The notes under the pieces are model-generated. The model did no database searches and was not told the origin of the DNA. It worked only from the letters and a program-made list of their open reading frames with translations. Shown one piece after another: positions 47,022 through 59,913 of a stretch of DNA of 64,000 nucleotides. This DNA is from Acanthacorydalis orientalis. Its lineage: Eukaryota; Arthropoda; Insecta; Megaloptera; Corydalidae. Numbering within the stretch: the first letter of the stretch is position 1; every line of letters starts with the position of its first letter. The position numbers and the translations under genes were made by a program. Where the stretch lies: assembly GCA_034766995.1 (NCBI GenBank), contig CM068313.1:15429012-15493011 (forward strand), in the 5' to 3' direction.

Positions 47022-47598
47022 TTTTCTATTGATCACTAAATGGTAGTTAAGTAGTGTATTCAAGTTTAATAGACAAAATTATGAGAATGCTGTTTTTATA
47101 CAAACATGTGCTGAAATGTTAGTCTCTATAATTCTGCAGCATGTTTTTATGGTGTGATTAAATGTGTAATTTTTCCTAGAAACAGGTCTGGATTTAGATA
47201 ATTTTTATAGTTTATTATAAATACTATGTATTTCAAAATAAATTTTAACGCTTACATTGATAATTTCACAAAAATGCGATAATAATTGATAACAATGTTA
47301 TTTCAACAAAACGAAAATAAATTCCTTTTATGAGAAAAACCCAAGTTATATTCAAATAAAAAATCTTTTATTTATTTATCAACAATTTCATTCAAATTAA
47401 TTATAAGCAGATTTTAATTAGGAAGATTGAAAATGGTTTCAATAATCTACTAAAAATTCATTAGTGAAATATTTTGTTATAGTGCCAAAAACCGTTAATT
47501 TTATAACAGCAATACCCAGTCTTTATCATGAATGAAATCGGTTTATAATTATATTAATTTATTATACATAAAGCTCTCCCCTCTTCCCTCTCTCTGTT

Positions 47599-47677
<79 letters not shown>

Positions 47678-48145
47678 TTACTTGTATGTATGTATGTTTG
47701 TATGTATTATATAAAAAATGAATAATAATATTAAATATACAAAAATGGTTCATCTGTAAATCCGACTCTGCTTCCTTGATGTATTCTATACAGCGTGTAA
47801 ACAAAGTGACAGAGTATGGATGCAAATCTTTATCTCATATACGTGTTCGATATCAATGTCTGAAGAAAGACATTATCGGTCAAGCTATCGTTTGAGATCG
47901 TAATGTTTGCATTCTTTTTGTTTTTAAATATATTTTAGATTTATCTGTATCCTTTTATTTTACACGTTTTTTAGATTTATTTAATGATCGCATTAAGAAA
48001 CTGCTTTTCATGAAGGACAAAGAATTAGAGAATAAAATGAATCTACGTTTTTTATAACAATAGTTTATGTTTATTTGAACGAAATAATTTTAGTGTATTA
48101 TTTGTTAGTTAATTCATAAATTAATATCTGCTAATGTTTATGTAC

Positions 48146-48207
<62 letters not shown>

Positions 48208-48699
48208 ATAATAATTTGGACAATTGTAATAATGAAATATTATTTTTTATGTTTTCTTTCATATATTTGTGTTCAAAGTCCTGCTTTTATTTATTAATTT
48301 TACGGATATGGTTTGAAAATTATTCATTAAAAATTAAAACATATTTTATACATATTTTTGGTGTTGTCTTGAAATGCATTTAATTTAAAAAAATAATTTG
48401 TTATATTCCTTTGAAAAATATTTGATTCATTAACTATGTATACATTAAATGGATTATATAATTTAATTCTATTTTTATTCATGCATTTGATTTAAATGAA
48501 ATATTTTTTAATACTGTTTCCAAGAAATGTGAATAAGCATTTAATGTATATATGATGCCATATGTTAGCTTATAATAACAGTGCTGTTACTTTGAATTTG
48601 TTTAGACTCTTGACTGTAAGTATAGTAGTGCATACATGTGGAAGCTTTTCTTATGTATTTGCTGTGAATTAGGTTTAAACTTGTTTATTAAATCATGAC
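47022..48699. other. AT-rich spacer upstream of cytochrome b5
   Basis: No exon is recognised. Long (TA)n runs lie at about 47601-47671 and 48151-48203. Confidence 0.55.
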
Positions 48700-49600
48700 T
48701 AGGATGCATTAGAGTTATATAGAAAATTTGTTACGCACGGAGGTCTATGACATCCTGAATGTTTATGGCGAAAGCTAAAAAGATGAACAAGCGGGAGACT
48801 CGGAGCTATAGAAGCTCGCTGTTTTATATCAGCTTATTAAACATGCCCGTCTAGAGTGGTCTCATAGGTTAACTTATCTCATTAGTTATTGGCATTTTAT
48901 ACTGTTGTTTAAATAGTCGTATTGTTTTTCATGTACACCAAAGTCGAATACAGTGTTGAGATCTGTATTTTGTGGGCTGAAAGTGTATCTAAGGATACAA
49001 ATCTATTTCCGACTATCAGTAAAATATGGAAGCAAAAATATTTTAATCAGCACAAGTGGACTGGAAATGACTGCACAAATGTCACCAAGTGCATCCATGC
49101 CCATGACATAGCTTCGGTGAATAGATGCATGCTCATTGATGAGATAGCATAGTATTTGTATATTATTCATAGTTTTGATTAGGAAATTATTCATGACAAT
49201 TTTAGCTTTATAAAATCTATACGTCATGCTTTTCAAAATAAGTTGCAGGAGAGCACAAAGCGTTTCGTTTTATATGAAAATTTGTTGATGGCTTTTAATT
49301 ATATATTTAATATTTGAATTTCAATTATGATTAAGTTGATGGGAGATCAAGAGATGAATAATTACTGGCGATGAAGCATGAATTCAGCAATTTAAGTCAT
49401 ATTAAGTTTCCAAGTCTGGAATTGATATATAGGTAACAACAGGAAAATAATGTCCATTTTTTTAAATTTGTATCTGCACTAATACAGGAACATTATGCAG
49501 ACGGTTCAACAATTATTAAAATGAGATACTACGAAAATGACTGATCATCAATGTACGGAAAACGTTAAGGATTATGTAGTATTGTTGCAAACTGTTGAAA
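48700..49600 (+). mobile_element. Strongly decayed mariner-like remnant
   Basis: Base composition rises relative to the flanks. Near 49360 the plus strand reads IITGDEA, a stop, then IQQFKSY, which matches the first-Asp motif of mariner DDD transposases (TGDExW...). Stops and frameshifts disrupt everything around it. A 76-codon open frame at 48922-49152 has no motif I recognise. No terminal repeats were found, so the limits are approximate. Confidence 0.35.
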
Positions 49601-50293
49601 CTCTTTGATAATTGTTTTTGAACATTTAATAATAACTTTCGTATAGTATAGATTTTGTTTTTTTGGACTATTATTTTTTTGGTGTATTCAAAAACTTTTT
49701 AAGAAGTGACCCCTTGACCATAAATTAAGCAGTAAAGAAATGTGATACATTAGTCGGTGAAATATTTTTTTAGTCATATATTAGCATATGAAACATTGGA
49801 TTATTTTGATAAGTTAGATGAACTTTGAAAATAAAAGGAGAACATGATGTTTAAGTAAATTATATATAATTTTGTATTATTTTTAAAAATTATATTGCGT
49901 GTAGTATTTACTTAACCCTAGAATTATACTTTATCTGTGTATTTTTTATATTTTCGTCCGTTTTAATTTTTTTGAACGTTAATTAATTTGTTGTAAATGA
50001 TGTGCACTTGAATATTATTCTATTAATGAATATAGATTTAAATAGAATGAGCATTTAGATATATACCGTTAATGTGTGTTAATGAACTTGATATATTTTG
50101 TTGTTAAAAAATAAAATTTTATTTTTTATACTGCATTTATTTAAACAAAATTGTAGGAAATTTTAATATTATTTCAAAAAAACCCACAATAATAATCAAT
50201 CAAATACTACATAATAATACTGATTGACCTATGACAATTAAATCATGCTCGGTGCTTTCCCAGAATAGTTTGTTTATTGTACATGTGTTCGTA

Positions 50294-50584
50294 TAAAGCG
50301 GGGGCCACACATGCGGACATTTGCCGAACACCAAGCAAAATTTAGCCGAACGCGTGGATGGATATACGAATACGAATGCTTAGTATTTCGATGTTCCAAT
50401 CTGGTGTCGATCTTTTGTCACGAATCAAAGGGAACGAACATCTGTGTATTGTGAAAGATACACGTCGTCTACACTTTAGGTGTATTTGTTTAATGCAGAT
50501 ATGCGGTACCGTTTATTATCGGTCGGCGAACAATACTAAACGAACAGCATTCGGCGAATAGCTGCATGTGTGGCCTCGGCTTTA
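50294..50584. mobile_element. ~290-bp MITE with ~40-bp terminal inverted repeats
   Basis: The left end reads TAAAGCGGGGGCCACACATG and the right end, from the opposite strand, TAAAGCCGAGGCCACACATG. Similarity continues inward (GCCGAAC-type motifs on both sides). The element is much more GC-rich than its surroundings and has no transposase. The short open frame inside is not a gene. The superfamily is not settled: no clear target-site duplication could be read. Confidence 0.8.
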
Positions 50585-50668
50585 GACACAACTGATATGA
50601 ATATTTATTATGATTACTATATATGTAAGATGTTTTTTAATGAATAAATGACATAGTATTTCCCCGTT

Positions 50669-50676
<8 letters not shown>

Positions 50677-50736
<60 letters not shown>
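50677..50736. repeat. (TA)n microsatellite
   Basis: Interrupted TA repeat of about 55 bp between the MITE and the mariner pair. Confidence 0.9.
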
Positions 50737-50738
<2 letters not shown>

Positions 50739-51141
50739 GTAAACTGCATATGAATTAAGATATGTATTAAGTGCATTTTTTTCAATAACTGATTATATCA
50801 TAATGTTTTATTTTGATGATCCATATTTTGCGTAAAAAATAAATATATTTAGCATATTTTTATATTAAAATTTAATTTAAATGTTTAAATTACAATAGTG
50901 TAACAAAATATTATAAGTTATTACAGTAATTATACATATTAGAGTACAACCATAATTTTTTTGTATAGTCAGAATTAGATATAAACACTTTCAAGAAATT
51001 TTCATCTACATCAAAATCATAGTAAACATGGAAAATTATGGCTTTATCTTCGTATTTTTGTTATCTATTTTGTATATGTTTATGGATTTTCAGTATTTGT
51101 TGTTTTTTATCCTGTATTTTTGTACAAAAGTATTATATGTA

Positions 51142-51197
<56 letters not shown>

Positions 51198-51200
<3 letters not shown>

Positions 51201-52456
51201 AGGTTTCATTGAAAGCTGCTGTTTTTTGTGTTTTTTTGCTCATTTATTTCAATAACAAAATGTGTAAATACATTAATCAAAGTGTTTGCCTTCGGAAGCT
51301 ATGACTTTCCCACTTTTCTGGCAGAAGTTGAATTCTGCGACGAAAGAATGGTCTGTCTTTTGAGCCAATCCATTCATCAACTCAATTTTCGACTTCTCCG
51401 TAGTTATGGAAATGTGTATTTTCCAAAGCGTGTTGCATCGATCGGAACAGATGGCAATCGCTTGAGGCTAGGCCCGGAGAATACGCTGAGTGCGGGGAAA
51501 CCTCCCATTCGAGCTCCATCAATGTTTATTTCACGGCTATAGCAATATGGGGCCGAGCGTTGTCATGGAGAAGAATCACTTTTCGGCGATTTGATGCAAT
51601 TGATGGTCGTTTTTGCATCAAATTATTATTCAAACGCTCCAATTGTTGTCGATAATGTTCGATGGTGATTGTTTCCTTCGGTTTCAACAGGTCATAATAC
51701 ACGACACCTTCCATATCCCACCAAATAGAGAGCATTGTTTTGTGACCGTGGATGTTTCGCTTTGATGTCGACGTTGATGGTTGGCCAGGATCAACCCATG
51801 ATTTCTTGAGTTTCGGGTTGGTAAAATAGATCCATTTTTCATCGCTGGTCACGATATGCTACAAGAAACCTTTCTTTTTATACCTTGCAAGCAAAGAAAT
51901 CGAAATGTCTAAAAGATTAGCAATGGCGTTTTCGGTCAATTCATGTGGCAGCTATCTCCCTTCTTTCTGGATTTTTCCATTGACTTGTAAACGTCGTGAA
52001 ATGGTTGATTTATCGACTTCGAGCTATTGAGACAATTCGTTGAGTGTTTGAGCATGGTTTTCTTCCAATAGAACTTCCAGTTGTTCATCTTAGAACTTTT
52101 TCGATTGATTTGGCCGTTGTTTGCCGATAACATCACAATCACTACTTTTGAATCGTCGAAACCAATCTCTACATACTGTTTCAGATGGAGCAGATTTACC
52201 ATAATTTTTTGCAAGCAGTCGATGAGCTTCAGCTGCACTTTTTTCAAATCAAAGTAGTGTGAAGTACACATGTGAAAAACAACTTATCGCGTTCCATTTT
52301 AATTCGGTTATAGAAAATCACTTGTGTAAATAAAGGATGACTGAATTTTAGTGGGAAATGTTCACACTCCAAAATTATATAAGAAATCTGTCCCTATTCA
52401 CAGCATACGCACCTAGAGCCATTACACGTGAACAGCGGCTTTCAATGCAACCTCCT
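51198..52456 (-). mobile_element. Near full-length but inactive mariner
   Basis: Terminal inverted repeats: left AGGAGGTTTCATTGAAAGCT, right (opposite strand) AGGAGGTTGCATTGAAAGCC. At ~1.26 kb it has the standard mariner length. The transposase reads on the minus strand. The first catalytic Asp motif (TSDEKWIYFTNPK, before 51852) and the second (ILLHDNARPH, ~51560) survive in one 108-codon block. The third is changed: SPGLASSDCHLF, with Gly (codon 51474-51472) in place of the Asp of SPD. Stops and frameshifts also break the N-terminal HTH half (51936-52271) and the C-terminus. The wording resembles the mariner group with WVDPGQPSTSTSKRNIHG. Its left end abuts a (TA)n repeat. Confidence 0.9.
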
Positions 52457-52464
52457 ATATACCA

Positions 52465-53683
52465 CCTTGATCAAAAAGTTTGTAGAATTTCTATTTAAAA
52501 GATTGCGCAACCCCGTGATTTTTTTTTAAATAATAATGTTGGCAATCCTTCCACTGTAATCTATATCAAAAATTATTGCGATCTCTCAAGCTATTTGCGA
52601 ATAACTGATGCTTTTGTCAAGTAGCGTTTAGTGTGCTCTGCGAATTTTAGTATGTTGAAATTTGTGGACTATAATGAGTTTGTGTTCAATTTTGTGTCAA
52701 AAACGAAATTTCTAGTACTGTTACATTTAAAATGTTGGAAAAAGTATTTGGAGATGAGTGTTTATCGAAAACGTGGGTATATCAATGGTACAGTTTATTT
52801 AAGGAGGGTCGAGAGTCGGTAGAAAATAACTATTTTTCTGGACGGTCATCGATGAAGAACTTGTTCAAAAAGTGAAGGATTTGATCCTGAATGATCATCG
52901 TTTGACTAAGTCATGATTGCTAACGATGCTTGCATATCGTATGGATCTTGCCAAAATATTGACCGATACTTTGCACTTGAAATGTGTCGCAGCGAGATTT
53001 GTATCAAGAATGCTAAATTTCAAGCAACAGCAGGATCGCAAAGGTGTTTCTGCCGAGATGATATCTGCACTATCTAATTATCCCACGTTTATGAAACGCA
53101 TTATAACTGGAGACGAGACTAAAGTGTACGGATTTGATGACGAAACAAAGAAGCAATTGTCCGAATGACGTAGTAAAGAAACCGTGAACCGAGATCGAAA
53201 AGAGCGCCAAAGTCGATCAAAGATCAAGGTTCTCTTGACTGTTTTCTTTGAATATCGAATATTACTTAGGTGTTATGAAGCGTTTGCGTGAAGCGACCCG
53301 CAAACTTCGATCGGAATTGTGGGCAAACAACTCGTAGATTTACATCATGATAATGCGTCGGCTCATATTTCAATGCTTGTTCACGATTTTTTTCCAAAAT
53401 CATGACCAAGCGTTTTATTCGCCTGACCGAGCCCCGTGTGACTTTTTCCTATTCCTCAAACTCAAATTACCACTGCGAGAACGCTAGTTTGACTCGAGGA
53501 GTAAGAAAAATTCGCTAGACGACATGAAGGGCATACTGTCAATCGACTAAGAACCATGTATCAGAGATTGGTAGAAGCATTGGTATATGATGGAGAATAC
53601 TTTGAAGGCAATAAAATAAATTTTGATGAATAATAAAATATTTTGCGTTTCATTTAAAAATCCTTGGAACTTTTTAATCAAGG
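52465..53683 (+). mobile_element. Second, different mariner-like element (inactive)
   Basis: Terminal inverted repeats: left CCTTGATCAAAAAGTTTGTA, right (opposite strand) CCTTGATTAAAAAGTTCCAA. It is ~1.2 kb and starts within about 10 bp of the end of the previous mariner, in opposite orientation. The plus-strand transposase is readable in pieces: KMLEKVFGDECLSKTWVYQW (HTH region, ~52730), RIITGDETKVYGFDDETKKQ (first Asp, ~53100), LHHDNASAHISML (second Asp, ~53340), YSPDRAPCDFFLF (third Asp, ~53420) and DGEYFEG at the end. All three Asp are still visible, but frameshifts and stops between blocks make it dead. The subfamily differs clearly from its neighbour. Confidence 0.88.
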
Positions 53684-53717
53684 TAATATAACAGTGCAGT
53701 GAATGCATTTTCCTTAC

Positions 53718-54105
53718 TGTACCATTTATAATTTCGCCGATTTTGAAAGTTTTCAATAAATCTCGTGCATTTTTCGAATGCCCAACGTCATTAAATGCTG
53801 ATGTAGCATCTTTACATGCGTTTCTTAAAATAATTTCTTTACCGCCAGGGTGCTACAATAAAGATAAATTTTCTTGTTTGCAAGTATGTCAAATTATAAT
53901 AATTAGTTCTTTAATTGTCTAAAAACATCGTTGAAAAGTAACGTTACATGACAGAACATAACAGAGTATTCTTCGAAATAGATATTTAAAATAATTTAAT
54001 TTGTTAATGTGATTAGAAATAAATATATATCTATATTTATCAATTAGATGTCATTAAAGAGTGTGATGTATTAAAATTGGGAATAAGAGTAATACACACA
54101 CACAC

Positions 54106-54143
<38 letters not shown>

Positions 54144-54344
54144 CATAAGTTATATAACAAAATATAGCTGGGTAGTATGAAATAAATAGTAAAATGGGTT
54201 TTTCCAGTGTCACTAAACAAGAAAAATATTTACTTCATTTATAAAAGAGGTTACATCATATACTTCATTGTTTATCATAAGCCAAATAGGTTTTCCGTTC
54301 TGACCATTATTTTCAGATACTTGCTTCACTGTATATCCTTTCAT
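53718..54344 (-). CDS. Second cytochrome b5 haem domain (3' end not found)
   Basis: Two minus-strand exons, 54344-54234 (37 codons) and 53852-53718 (45 codons), encode a second b5 haem domain starting MKGYTVKQVSENNGQNGKPI. HPGGKEIIL and FNDVGHSKNARDLL carry both haem-ligand His, and TFKIGEII ends it. Exon 1 has exactly the size and phase of exon 1 of the b5 gene at 47021, and both second exons end in phase 0, so this is a tandem duplicate. The donor GTAAGG at 53717 leads into an intron now holding two mariners. No C-terminal exon is recognised downstream before the other b5 gene. It is either a partial duplicate, a gene with an unseen tail, or an alternative 5' cassette that splices to 44691-44501. 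Confidence 0.75.
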
Positions 54345-54703
54345 TTTTTACTGAAAATGAAAAATATTAGTTTTAATAAGTAATAAAATAATTAACAGTT
54401 TGGTCTGGGCCGTTTTAATGTTTAGTGATAGTAAATAATAATCCTTTGAAATTGTAATTTATCTTTGTTTTGTTCCCTTTTATTAATATTGTGAGAACGT
54501 ATTCCTTAAGAGTTTAAAAACAATTTTAAGTTATGTGTGATATAATTTAATGTATGCTATTTTCTATTTTATTTCACAATTTTTTTCCACTCCGCTAGTC
54601 ATTATGTCTGGGTTTCCTAATGGACGATGTGTATCTGAGTAGTAAATGTGAAAAGAGATTTTTGCTAACAATGCAAGCTATACTTTTGTACATTTTAATA
54701 GTT
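54345..54703. other. AT-rich spacer upstream of second b5 domain
   Basis: About 360 bp with no gene seen. It presumably holds the promoter or 5' UTR of the second b5 exon pair. Confidence 0.5.
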
Positions 54704-55050
54704 GTAAGGGTCCCGCCCCCTACTCTTTGCGCTCGCCAACCCTCTGGCGGGAGGGATCTTTGCCCTCGCTTGCTAACGCTTAATTTTCCCCCCTAAGAAA
54801 TAACAAATAATCTGTGTGTAATGTAAGTCGTAAAATTTTTATTGGAAAAGTTTATAAATATTAACACAACAAAATATAATGTTAAAATGTGTAACAATTT
54901 TTTACCAAAAAGCTTCAGTGTATACAATATTTAAATAAATTTGTTATCAGTTTTACACTGAAATCGTACATCACGTGACTGATATCAACTAGTCAGAACA
55001 GAGACCAGGTGATCGTATCAACCAATCAGAATATGAATAATCGGTTACAC
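54704..55050 (+). repeat. Left arm of long inverted repeat
   Basis: A GC-rich terminus (CCCGCCCCCTACTC, then CTGGCGGGAGGGATC) followed by AT-rich sequence and CCAAT-containing motifs. It pairs with 58045-58407. Confidence 0.7.
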
Positions 55051-55613
55051 ATGACGACGATCACGTTTTGATTTTTTATTAATAGAGAGATTTAAATTAA
55101 AATTTTTGTTTATTTAAATATTGCTTATCTTATTCACAATCAGATTTCCAAAATAAGTATTCAAATCGGTACGTGTTTTTCTTTACGTTAGCAATGGACA
55201 GTGATATTACATTGATCAGATGTATAATCTGTTTAAAATTATTTATGAGCCATTAACGATTTGAGTAGATAACGCATATCAAACAGACGATAATACTTCT
55301 TAAACGAAGTGTTTCAATGTAGCAGCTAATATTAGATTATCAAATATATTTAACACTTTTAGTGCAGGGTGTCGAGAAATTAACTTTGGTTGAAGTTATA
55401 CGTTTGTTCATATAGAGTGAATCAGGACGACTGTGTCGAATATTTTTTTATATTGATATAGCCTAGACATTGCTGAATAGAAAACAATATTAAACAGTCT
55501 TTTAACTTGTTGATTTTCAGTCCATAACTGAAATAAAATCTAGACATGTTGAAATACAGTTTGAGTATATTACAACAAACATTTATTTGGTTATTTTTAA
55601 TCATTTTAGTTTG

Positions 55614-55616
<3 letters not shown>

Positions 55617-55668
<52 letters not shown>
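55617..55668. repeat. (TA)n microsatellite
   Basis: About 50 bp of TA repeats inside the long-inverted-repeat structure. Others lie at about 56371-56414 and 56707-56765. Confidence 0.9.
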
Positions 55669-55672
<4 letters not shown>

Positions 55673-56238
55673 TATTCCAATTTGTTATATAATATTTACT
55701 TAAAATTAAAAGATTCTTTTTTACATTTGAAAAAATGTTACATTAACAATGTTATGTATAAAGTTTAGTAACTTCACCACCAAATTATTGAAATTTATTT
55801 AATTTAATAAATGCGAATATTTATATTGAATAATATGTTCGATAAAATTTATAACTAATAAATGTTCTTAAAAATATTATAACAATCAATGAACTACATT
55901 TATTGTAGTGTGCATTTAATAATTTTGTATCGACATATATGAATAAGTTAATACAAAGACATGCTAACATTACATTTTATATATTTGTGGGTTTCCTCTT
56001 GTACAAGTTTCTCAATTTAATCGAAATTGAATCATCGAGAGATAATAATGTCGTAATGTGATATTAAGACGTAACCCATCTCTGAAATTCATTCACAATG
56101 CTTTTTGATAAGACTACAATGGGAACAATGAAATGGGACGTAAAATGTCGTGTATATGTAGATATATTCCGTACGTGACTCTGTATAGATATCCAAGCTC
56201 AATGTTCGGGGCACTTGTCGGAATTTATTAACCTGGGA

Positions 56239-56245
56239 TATAAAA
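56239..56245 (+). promoter_or_regulatory. TATAAAA motif in a GC-richer block
   Basis: A canonical TATAAAA lies within a patch (about 55980-56310) that is more complex than its surroundings. No good initiator sits at the right spacing and no downstream exon is recognised. It is a weak candidate only. Confidence 0.2.
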
Positions 56246-56370
56246 CCACATTTTTATTTGTCATCGATCTGCGCTATCAATTGTAATTGTTCACTGTACA
56301 CAAGTTTGTTGAATGTTTACACAACGTTGTGTAATTTCCTATATGTATTGTATTTATATGTTATTACTGA

Positions 56371-56418
<48 letters not shown>

Positions 56419-56703
56419 CTTTTGAACAAATCATTTTAAACGTTATCTTTTTGTTATTAACCATAATAGCGAGTAAGTATTCGATAGCCATTGAGTTCAT
56501 GAAATGTTTACATTTTAATTAATAGTAGATGTTAGTTTTAATTTCAAAAATTTATTTAAATAGATTGTTTATGATAAAGCTATCATTGAGTTAAAAGTAG
56601 GTGATGATTTTGATCATTTTTATTGAACTACTCTACTAGAAATCTTTATATTAAAATAATAAATGTCAACTTTTTTGTTGATTTTTAAATTATAAATTTC
56701 TCT

Positions 56704-56769
<66 letters not shown>

Positions 56770-56842
56770 TTGATGTATAAATTAATTCGCTGCTTTTTTT
56801 TATAGAAAATGAAAGTTTAGGTAAAATGGAGAATATTTCAAT

Positions 56843-57196
56843 CTATAAAATACTTTCAATTATTTTATATAACTGCTCCATCTGCTGGGTAACTGACGAA
56901 TCGATTGTTGAAAAAGATGGTAGTTTTGAATCGATGAAATCGTAATCTATTTTTGGATCCCTTCCACCGTTTTAGTATTTTTTGCATTTTTTATACATCA
57001 CAACATCCCCCAAAGCTGAAAAAGTTATTTCTGCAACTTCGACAGTATTTTTTTTAACCGGAATGCGAAAAGTATGCAATGCCTAATATGTTACTTTATG
57101 GATATGATCGTTTTGATTACTGTTTTGTGAGGTTATGCCAACAGCTTGGCTAAGATCGCTAAGATACATACTGTTTTTAAATGTTAAGGTTGGCAC
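56843..57196 (-). pseudogene. Decayed reading frame of unknown family
   Basis: On the minus strand a single frame of about 117 codons reads through with only two internal stops. Pieces are MYLSDLSQAVGITSQNSNQN, ALHTFRIPVKKNTVEVAEIT, FSALGDVVMYKKCKKY and, after the second stop, NGGRDPKIDYDFIDSKLPSF, ending MEQLYKIIESIL and a stop at 56843-56845. Amino-acid composition is protein-like, unlike the Tyr-Ile or Lys-Asn noise of this genome. I do not recognise the family. Its place inside the long-inverted-repeat structure suggests transposase or captured coding sequence. A processed pseudogene is also possible. Confidence 0.4.
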
Positions 57197-57252
57197 TTAA
57201 AAGCACTGGCACTGGCACTGTAAAGGGACCGAATTAATTTTTACACCAAATA

Positions 57253-57302
57253 TATCTATTTATCTGTCTGTCTATCTATCTATCTATCTGTCTATCTATC
57301 TG

Positions 57303-57335
<33 letters not shown>

Positions 57336-57347
57336 ATATATATATAT

Positions 57348-57436
<89 letters not shown>
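57253..57436. repeat. Compound (CTAT/CTGT)n-(TA)n microsatellite
   Basis: Tetranucleotide CTAT/CTGT repeats (to about 57333) pass into about 100 bp of TA repeat. One of the largest simple repeats here. Confidence 0.95.
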
Positions 57437-57439
<3 letters not shown>

Positions 57440-57586
57440 ATCAATTTGTACATTGGTTTTCACTTGAAGGAAAATTCCTTAAAAGGAAAATCATTTATTA
57501 TTTTATTTCCTTTTAATGCTGTTTTCAAATAGGAGCTTTATTGAATTTAATATGAAAGTTATACACGTTAAAAATTATTATGTAAG

Positions 57587-57589
<3 letters not shown>

Positions 57590-57652
<63 letters not shown>

Positions 57653-57653
57653 T
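57590..57653. repeat. (TA)n-(GA)n microsatellite
   Basis: TA repeat followed by a short GA repeat. Confidence 0.9.
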
Positions 57654-58044
57654 AGATTCTTAAATTTTAATGCTAATATATAAAAATTAACAATCGTTGT
57701 AGTTTATTTGGTTGCATACATAAGTGGAAAGTAATTTCTTATTGTATATTTATAATTTTTTGTGTTGTAATTAATCACTGAATAAAAATCAATTAAAAGT
57801 CAATTATGATGAAATCTGATATTGAAATGATTAGATAAAATTGTTTTGACCGATAATAGTTAAATTTTTAATTTTTTTTAATATCTGTATTTAATCATTT
57901 CAAATTCATTTGTAATATTATTTATAGGTAGTTGTGGTAATAATTTACTTAACTTTATTTTTTATTAGTGAAAATAGACATTATGTTTTTAAAAAGCTCT
58001 ATTAGCAATAATTACTCCTGTTGTCATCAAATGATTTTTATTCG

Positions 58045-58407
58045 TGTTCTGATTGGCTGACGGTGATCAAGTGGTGTCTGTTATGATTGGTTGATATCAG
58101 TCACATGATCAATGTTTTGTTTCACAGTGTACAATGGATGAGAGTATACGATTTCAGTGTAAAAATGATAAGAAATTTATTCAAAACATTGTATTTACTG
58201 AAGCTTTAGAGTAAAAAATTGTTATACATTTTAACATTGTATTTCGTTATGTTAATTTTTATAAACTTTTCCAATAAAAGGTGTGACTTTCATTTTACGC
58301 GTATAATTTGTTAATTTCTGTTATTTGTAGGGGAATCGTTAGCAAACGGAGGCCAAGCCTCCCTCCGGAGGATTGCGAGTGTAGCGATCAGTGGGTGGAA
58401 CCCTTGT
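58045..58407 (-). repeat. Right arm of long inverted repeat
   Basis: Inverted counterpart of 54704-55050, with the GC-rich terminus outermost (GGAGGATTGCGAGTG, then GGGTGGAACCCTTG). Confidence 0.7.
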
Positions 58408-59854
58408 TTTAAATAAAAATCTTGTGCTGATGTTCTAGTATTTGTGGCTATAAGTATTTTTCTTTCAGAAATTTTCAATTACTATTAATTAATATTGTTT
58501 TTTTAAAATGTTTTTAACATTTATGTGTATATACAACTATGCTGCATTTTGCATCGAAAAATAATAAAACTTTACAATAATGACATACTGTGCGTTGCAT
58601 AAGAAATTAAGTACATACATGAGGATAAACAATGAGATTTACATAATGCATTTTAATATAACTTGCACAAATGTTCGTTGTATATGTTCTTATGGATGTT
58701 GTAAATTCATTAAATCGAAGTAGTTCTAAATCTCTTATAAGGAAGAATCTATTACAAGACATTTTAATTAAAATGTTTATTAACGTGTTCATTTGAAGTA
58801 GAAGTTGTAATTATTAATATTAATTAGAATTGAATTAATAAATGTTTAGAATCTTGAACAATTTATTGAAATATATTTAATGTTCATAAAGTCGTTTTGG
58901 TTAAAAAATAATACTTCATATTCAATCAATTAAATTAATTTATTTAGGTGATATAAAAAAATGTAAATATATAAATACTGTACAAAATACAAATATGGGA
59001 AAGTTAAATAATCGTAAATCTGTATAAAGTTTTAGGTTATAAAATATTATAAACTGTTATGATATGGCCCTGTTGTAAAATGTTTGATATATCCCAGAGA
59101 AGTTCAAGTTAATATATAAAATCAGTGAAGTACCATGTTTATTTTTAATTATATTTTTTTTGTTAGAATTTCTTAAGGAAAAATATTTTTTTTTGTTCTT
59201 ATATTAAACTTTATATATTTATGTGAAATGTTTAACTCAATACAATTTTTAAAAACATACAGATACGAATAGTTATACGTGTATATATGAATACTTACAT
59301 GCATGTAATTAGGAATTTATAAATGCAAATTTTGACTTGTATTACACTTTATTTATATCATTCGTAACTGTTTGATTAAATATCTGTTGTACATTATATT
59401 TCAACAGTTTTTGTTCAAATTTGGTTTACTATAATTTTTTTTACCTGAAATAAGATATTTCTTTTAATAGTGAAAATGATGTGGTATTCAATAAAAACAT
59501 CATCAAATTATATATTCAAATTTCAACGTCTCATTGATAATGAAGAACATTTTAAATACTAGATAATACATTTTGGTTATATTATAAAGATAATTACTAT
59601 GCTATATTCAATAATTTAAATATATATATATATATATATTCAAATATATTTGTTTTTAAAACTATATTAAATTTTATTAGATATTTCATGTTAAGAAATA
59701 TATTGAATTATATATTAATTCTTTATGTATAAGTAAGATTAACAAAACTATTATCAATTATAGTTAGATTTATTATTTGATATCAAAAGGAATGAAGAGT
59801 GAATCAAATTTTATTTTAAAACGTATCGATTGTGAGATTTATATATGTATAAAG

Positions 59855-59913
<59 letters not shown>

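Larger units (their letters stand above)
54704..58407. mobile_element. 3.7-kb structure bounded by ~350-bp inverted repeats
   Basis: The left arm (54704 to ~55050) and the right arm (~58045-58407, opposite strand) match at roughly three bases in four over their full length. Outer ends are GTAAGGGTCCCGCCCC against ACAAGGGTTCCACCCA, then TTGCTAACG on both. Inner ends are CACGTGACTGATATCAAC against CATGTGACTGATATCAAC, with CCAATCAGAA on both. The interior holds several (TA)n and (CTAT)n repeats and one decayed reading frame (56843-57196, -). It looks like a non-autonomous or decayed long-TIR DNA transposon, or two inverted copies of one shorter element. The family and the target duplication are not established. 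Confidence 0.6.
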